Of a DNA stretch of 64,000 nucleotides, positions 61,048 to 64,000 are shown one piece after another; positions within the stretch are counted from its first letter, which is position 1; every line of letters begins with the position of its first letter. This DNA is from CBDCWT01 sp965223305 (GTDB taxonomy: Bacteria; Planctomycetota; Planctomycetia; Pirellulales; Pirellulaceae), in NCBI GenBank assembly GCA_965223305.1, contig CBDCWT010000011.1, positions 62,001-126,000 of the forward strand, in the 5' to 3' direction. The position numbers and the translations under genes were made by a program. The notes under the pieces were generated by a model, which was given only the letters and a program-made list of their open reading frames with translations, ran no database searches and was not told the origin of the DNA.

Positions 61048-62748
61048 ATGGTATCTGAACAGCGGCGCAAGGGCGTGGACGCGGCCCTGCCTTGGTGGTG
61101 CTCGACGACGGTGCTAGCACTGGCCGGAAGCTTCCTGCTCTGGGCCGCGTTCCCCCCAATTGGCATCTCTTCGCTGGCGTGGCTCGCCCCACTGCCTTGG
61201 CTGGTGCTTGTCAGCCGGGAGCGTTTCTCAACACGGCGCCCCTATCTCGTGCTGTGGCTCGCGTCGCTCGTTCACTGGTTGGCGATGCTGCAAGGAATCC
61301 GCCTTGCCCACTGGCTAAACCATTTTGGTTGGCTAGCGCTGTCCGCCTATTTGGCGATCTACTTGCCACTGTTCGTCGGTTTGAGCCGCTGCGCGACGCA
61401 CCGGTTGCGGATCCCGTTGGCCCTGGCGGCTCCGGTGATCTGGACTGGCCTCGAGCTGGCGCGGGGCTACTTGTTCACAGGGTTCTCGATGGGATTGTTG
61501 GGACACACACAGTTCGAGCATCCGGTGTTGATTCAGATCGCAGACTTGTTCGGGGCGTACGCGGTCAGTTTCTGGGTGATGTTCGTGAGTGCTTGCCTTC
61601 GCTCTACGTTGCCCGCGCAGGGACGCGGATGGCGTTTTCGCCCGGCGCTCGCAGCGGCCGTGCTATCTGTGGCAGCGGTTTCTTACGGCCTCTCCCGCGT
61701 GTCACCGGCGGTACCGAGCCAGCATCCTGATCGGGCACTGCAGGTAGCCTTGGTTCAAAGTAGCTTCAATACGCGGTTTGAGTATGACCCGAACAGAAAC
61801 CGGGAGACGTTTCTGAGGTATCTACAGCTGACGGACGAGGTGCGCGCCGAGCACCCCGATGTTGATCTCATTGTTTGGCCCGAGTCGGTCTTTACTGAGA
61901 ACCACCCAGAGATGTTGGTCGACGATGAACCCACTGCTGTGGAAGGAATCTCTTGTGAACGCCTACGCGAATTAGAAGCCGCCTTCAACCTGAAGGTGAC
62001 GCAGGTAGCCGAACGAATCAACCAGCCTGGCGCACCGGCGGGTCCTGGCCGGACCCACTTGCTGGTGGGCACCGAAACGCACGAATTCTCAGGCCAACTG
62101 CAACGGCATTACAACGCGGCGCTGCTGATTAACCCAAGAGGTACGATCGTTCAGCGGTACTACAAGATGCACCCTGTGATGTTCGGAGAGTACATCCCGC
62201 TGGCCCGCGCGTTTCCTTTCATCTATTCGTGGACGCCGTTGCCAGGTGGTCTCACGCCCGGAGCCGAAGCGGTGGCTTTCGAGGTGGATGGCCTACGACT
62301 GTCTTCGAGCATCTGTTTCGAGAGCGCGGTGCCCCACTTGATCCGAAGGCAGTTTCGGACGCTGCAGCGCGCGGGGCGCTCCCCCAGTGTGTTGGTCAAC
62401 ATCACTCACGACGGGTGGTTCTGGGGGTCGAGCATCCTGGACCTCCAACTGGCAGGGGCGGTCTTCCGGGCGGTCGAGCTGCGGCGGCCATTCCTGGTAG
62501 CTGCGAACGCGGGCATCTCGGCTTGGATTGACGATTCGGGGCGGATTCGCGCCCGCGGCCCGCGACAAGGGGACGCGAAGCTCGTCGCCAGCGTGGTCTC
62601 CCGGGACCGGCGCAGCCTCTACCAGCTCACAGGGGACTTGGCTGCCGGCCTTTGTTTAGCGGCCACCGGCATCGTGGCCTGCCTGGCGCTCCGGCATCGC
62701 CTCCGACCACGTTCCGGCCGGCAGGGAGCGACGCCTTCTGGCAAGTAG
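61048..62748 (+). CDS. lnt: apolipoprotein N-acyltransferase
   Basis: Lnt adds the third acyl chain to the N-terminal cysteine of lipoproteins at the cytoplasmic membrane. The ATG at 61048 gives 566 residues; a TTG at 61030 is in frame. About seven N-terminal helices lead into a nitrilase domain with the catalytic triad in order: Glu in LIVWPESVFTENHP near residue 280, Lys in QRYYKMHPVMFGEYIPLA near 372, and Cys in LSSSICFESAVPHLIRRQ near 425. VLVNITHDGWFWGSSILDLQ near 448 and VAANAGISAWIDDSG near 483 are also typical. A final helix (LAAGLCLAATGIVACLAL) closes the protein. It lies 65 bases after the anti-sigma-like gene. Confidence 0.95.
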   Translation: MVSEQRRKGVDAALPWWCSTTVLALAGSFLLWAAFPPIGISSLAWLAPLPWLVLVSRERFSTRRPYLVLWLASLVHWLAMLQGIRLAHWLNHFGWLALSAYLAIYLPLFVGLSRCATHRLRIPLALAAPVIWTGLELARGYLFTGFSMGLLGHTQFEHPVLIQIADLFGAYAVSFWVMFVSACLRSTLPAQGRGWRFRPALAAAVLSVAAVSYGLSRVSPAVPSQHPDRALQVALVQSSFNTRFEYDPNRNRETFLRYLQLTDEVRAEHPDVDLIVWPESVFTENHPEMLVDDEPTAVEGISCERLRELEAAFNLKVTQVAERINQPGAPAGPGRTHLLVGTETHEFSGQLQRHYNAALLINPRGTIVQRYYKMHPVMFGEYIPLARAFPFIYSWTPLPGGLTPGAEAVAFEVDGLRLSSSICFESAVPHLIRRQFRTLQRAGRSPSVLVNITHDGWFWGSSILDLQLAGAVFRAVELRRPFLVAANAGISAWIDDSGRIRARGPRQGDAKLVASVVSRDRRSLYQLTGDLAAGLCLAATGIVACLALRHRLRPRSGRQGATPSGK

Positions 62749-63111
62749 GTAGGCGGGCAGCCCAAGCCATCAGGAGGGCGAGGCGGTGAGCTTCCGCCAA
62801 GCCGAGAACCTCCGTTTGACCAGCGCCTGACAGCACGAAGCGGCGACGGACTGCTGTCGAGCCGGATCTCAGCAAGACCAAGCGTGCAGCTCCGTCAGAC
62901 TCAGATTGCGCCAGCTTGCCCGTTTATCCTATTTTTCCAGATTTAATTGACAGTGCTGATTGGCCGCAATTATACTGGGTGAGCATTCGCTCATTATGTC
63001 CTGGTAGGTCAACTAGTTGGACGCTGTGTTGGGGTGTTCGCCCTGGGTGGCCGACAACTTCGGTTGGCTTTCTTCTTTTAACCAGCTCATCTCTGTGAGG
63101 AATCAGGCGTC
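62749..63111. other. intergenic region upstream of coiled-coil gene
   Basis: This 363-base gap holds no supported gene. Its one clear signal is the promoter at 62947-62976. Confidence 0.5.
62947..62976 (+). promoter_or_regulatory. sigma70-type promoter upstream of coiled-coil gene
   Basis: A perfect TTGACA -35 (62947-62952) and a TATACT -10 (62971-62976) are separated by 18 bases. Start of transcription would be near 62983, leaving a leader of about 130 bases to the ATG at 63112. Confidence 0.62.
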
Positions 63112-63945
63112 ATGAACTTAGTGGGAAAGATATTCACCGTTGCGATACTGATCATGAGTGTTGCGTTCATGATGATTGCGGTCACGGTTTTCGCGACCCA
63201 CCGCAATTGGCGAGACGTCGTGATGGCTTCCGGTGGATTGAAAGCCCAACTAGAGGAGCTCAGCCGGACCAACCGGCAGTTGCGAGCGGAGTACGAGCGG
63301 AAGGAAGACAAGTTGGCCATAGAGCAAGCGAGCCGGCAGTTTGCGCTGGCTTCTTTGCAATCGAGGTTATTGGCAGCGGAAACGATGCTGCAGAACCGCG
63401 AGGCTCAGTTCCGCGAGCTGCAGGCAACCCACGGCACGATCGTCGAGACGTTGAACACCAACGGCATCGCCTTGAACGCCATGACCGAAGAAGTTGCCGG
63501 GTTGCGGAACTTGCTGCGGGACTCGCACCAGGCCCGTGATGACTCGTTCGGCAAGGTCGTACGGTTAATCGACCAGCTCAATGCCATCGAGGGTCAGCGG
63601 GAGGCGTTGGAGGAAAGCAACCTGGGGTTAGCTGGCCAGGTCAACCGCATGCAGGGCGTGTTGGATCGGCACGATTTGAGCGAGTTTACTCCGATAATTG
63701 ACAAGCCGCCGAAGGTCGACGGAGTCGTGCTGGCCGTCGGCCGCAGGAATCTGATCGAGATCTCGATTGGTTCAGACGATGGGCTTCGCGAGGGTCACAC
63801 CCTGGAAGTTTTTCGTAATAACTCATATCTCGGGCGAATCGTGGTACAGAACACGAAGCCCGACAAATCGGTTGGCAGGATTTTGCCCGCGTACAGAAAA
63901 GGCAACATCAGAAGAGGCGATCGTGTCGCAACCAAACTTACTTGA
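63112..63945 (+). CDS. membrane-anchored coiled-coil protein of unknown function
   Basis: The 277-residue product has one N-terminal helix (about residues 7-27, IFTVAILIMSVAFMMIAVTV). A long heptad-rich region follows (about 40-190) with many Glu, Gln, Arg and Leu: LEELSRTNRQLRAEYERKED, ASLQSRLLAAETMLQNREAQ and LRNLLRDSHQARDDSFGKVV. The C-terminal ~75 residues (about 203-277: VDGVVLAVGRRNLIEISIGS, GHTLEVFRNNSYLGRIVVQN) form a small beta domain, possibly a barrel as in MreC-type or flagellar accessory proteins; this is inference. The start follows TGAGGAATCAGGCGTC. The next gene begins before its stop. Confidence 0.72.
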   Translation: MNLVGKIFTVAILIMSVAFMMIAVTVFATHRNWRDVVMASGGLKAQLEELSRTNRQLRAEYERKEDKLAIEQASRQFALASLQSRLLAAETMLQNREAQFRELQATHGTIVETLNTNGIALNAMTEEVAGLRNLLRDSHQARDDSFGKVVRLIDQLNAIEGQREALEESNLGLAGQVNRMQGVLDRHDLSEFTPIIDKPPKVDGVVLAVGRRNLIEISIGSDDGLREGHTLEVFRNNSYLGRIVVQNTKPDKSVGRILPAYRKGNIRRGDRVATKLT

Positions 63946-64000
63946 AGACGGCTTACCTGACGACGAATCGGCCTCCGTAGAAGCCCAGCCCGAAGCGGCT
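63923..64000 (+). CDS. start of a downstream gene, cut by window edge
   Basis: A GTG at 63923, preceded by AGAGGCGATC, opens a frame that runs to the window end (26 codons, MSQPNLLEDGLPDDESASVE onward) and overlaps the previous gene by 23 bases. The acidic, low-complexity start carries no recognisable domain. The overlap and the ribosome-site-like sequence suggest a coupled gene, but the identity cannot be read. Confidence 0.35.
   Translation, partial: MSQPNLLEDGLPDDESASVEAQPEAA

Overview
This 64 kb window looks like a chromosomal segment of a planctomycete, most likely Pirellulales. The evidence is the gene content. It has a cytochrome/DUF1549/DUF1553 plus DUF1501 pair, several secreted PQQ-type beta-propeller and esterase proteins, Tat-type N-termini on cofactor-free enzymes, an HTTM protein, a squalene-cyclase-like/DUF4159 protein and a MoxR/DUF58/BatA cluster. 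There are no phage or transposase genes; mobile-type signal is limited to small repeats.

Layout. 0-4.4 kb: rRNA dimethyltransferase ksgA (cut by the left edge), riboflavin synthase, enolase and two small membrane proteins. 4.4-17.8 kb: a secreted catabolic block (BD-FAE-like esterase, two PQQ-like propellers, a multihaem-type protein, DUF1501, the DUF1549/DUF1553 cytochrome protein, a Tat phosphoesterase). 17.8-20.4 kb: a gene-poor, repeat-rich region around one unrecognised nuclease-like gene. 20.4-28 kb: pyrE, tRNA-Leu(GAG), an HTTM pair, a sugar isomerase-like protein, a prolyl-oligopeptidase-type esterase and an isochorismatase-ThuA fusion. 28-34.6 kb (minus strand): moxR, DUF58, BatA-like and VWA/GATase-like genes in one operon. 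35-42 kb: DUF4159 protein, DUF2617, CPBP protease, zinc-ribbon protein and sodium:solute symporter. 42-45.7 kb: accB, accC and a pyrophosphate-type phosphofructokinase, the last two broken by many indels. 45.7-50.4 kb: phosphodiesterase, hisB-hisC-hisD and a J-domain-like protein. 50.4-52.1 kb: a GxxExxY protein followed by tandem repeats. 52.1-64 kb: aldolase, DgcN/DgcA-like pair, 38-aa membrane peptide, two sugar nucleotidyltransferases, lipase, ruvX, anti-sigma-like protein, lnt and a coiled-coil protein.

How the genes fit together. The 4.4-17.8 and 23-28 kb blocks fit extracytoplasmic polymer or ester breakdown coupled to haem/propeller proteins. MoxR/DUF58/BatA form the usual chaperone-VWA membrane complex. 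accBC supplies malonyl-CoA synthesis, and hisDCB are three steps of histidine synthesis.

The two strongest non-routine signals are structural. First, a 180-bp near-palindromic element occurs three times in one orientation, each copy in front of a minus-strand gene. Second, the 3' end of the GxxExxY gene is itself the first unit of a ~217-bp tandem array whose full units each hold a 22-bp-arm hairpin. A third signal is technical: about 17 apparent indels, nearly all one-base homopolymer insertions, break accC and the phosphofructokinase within 3 kb, with two more single cases upstream. Frames and lengths restore perfectly when they are removed, so sequence error is more likely than gene decay.
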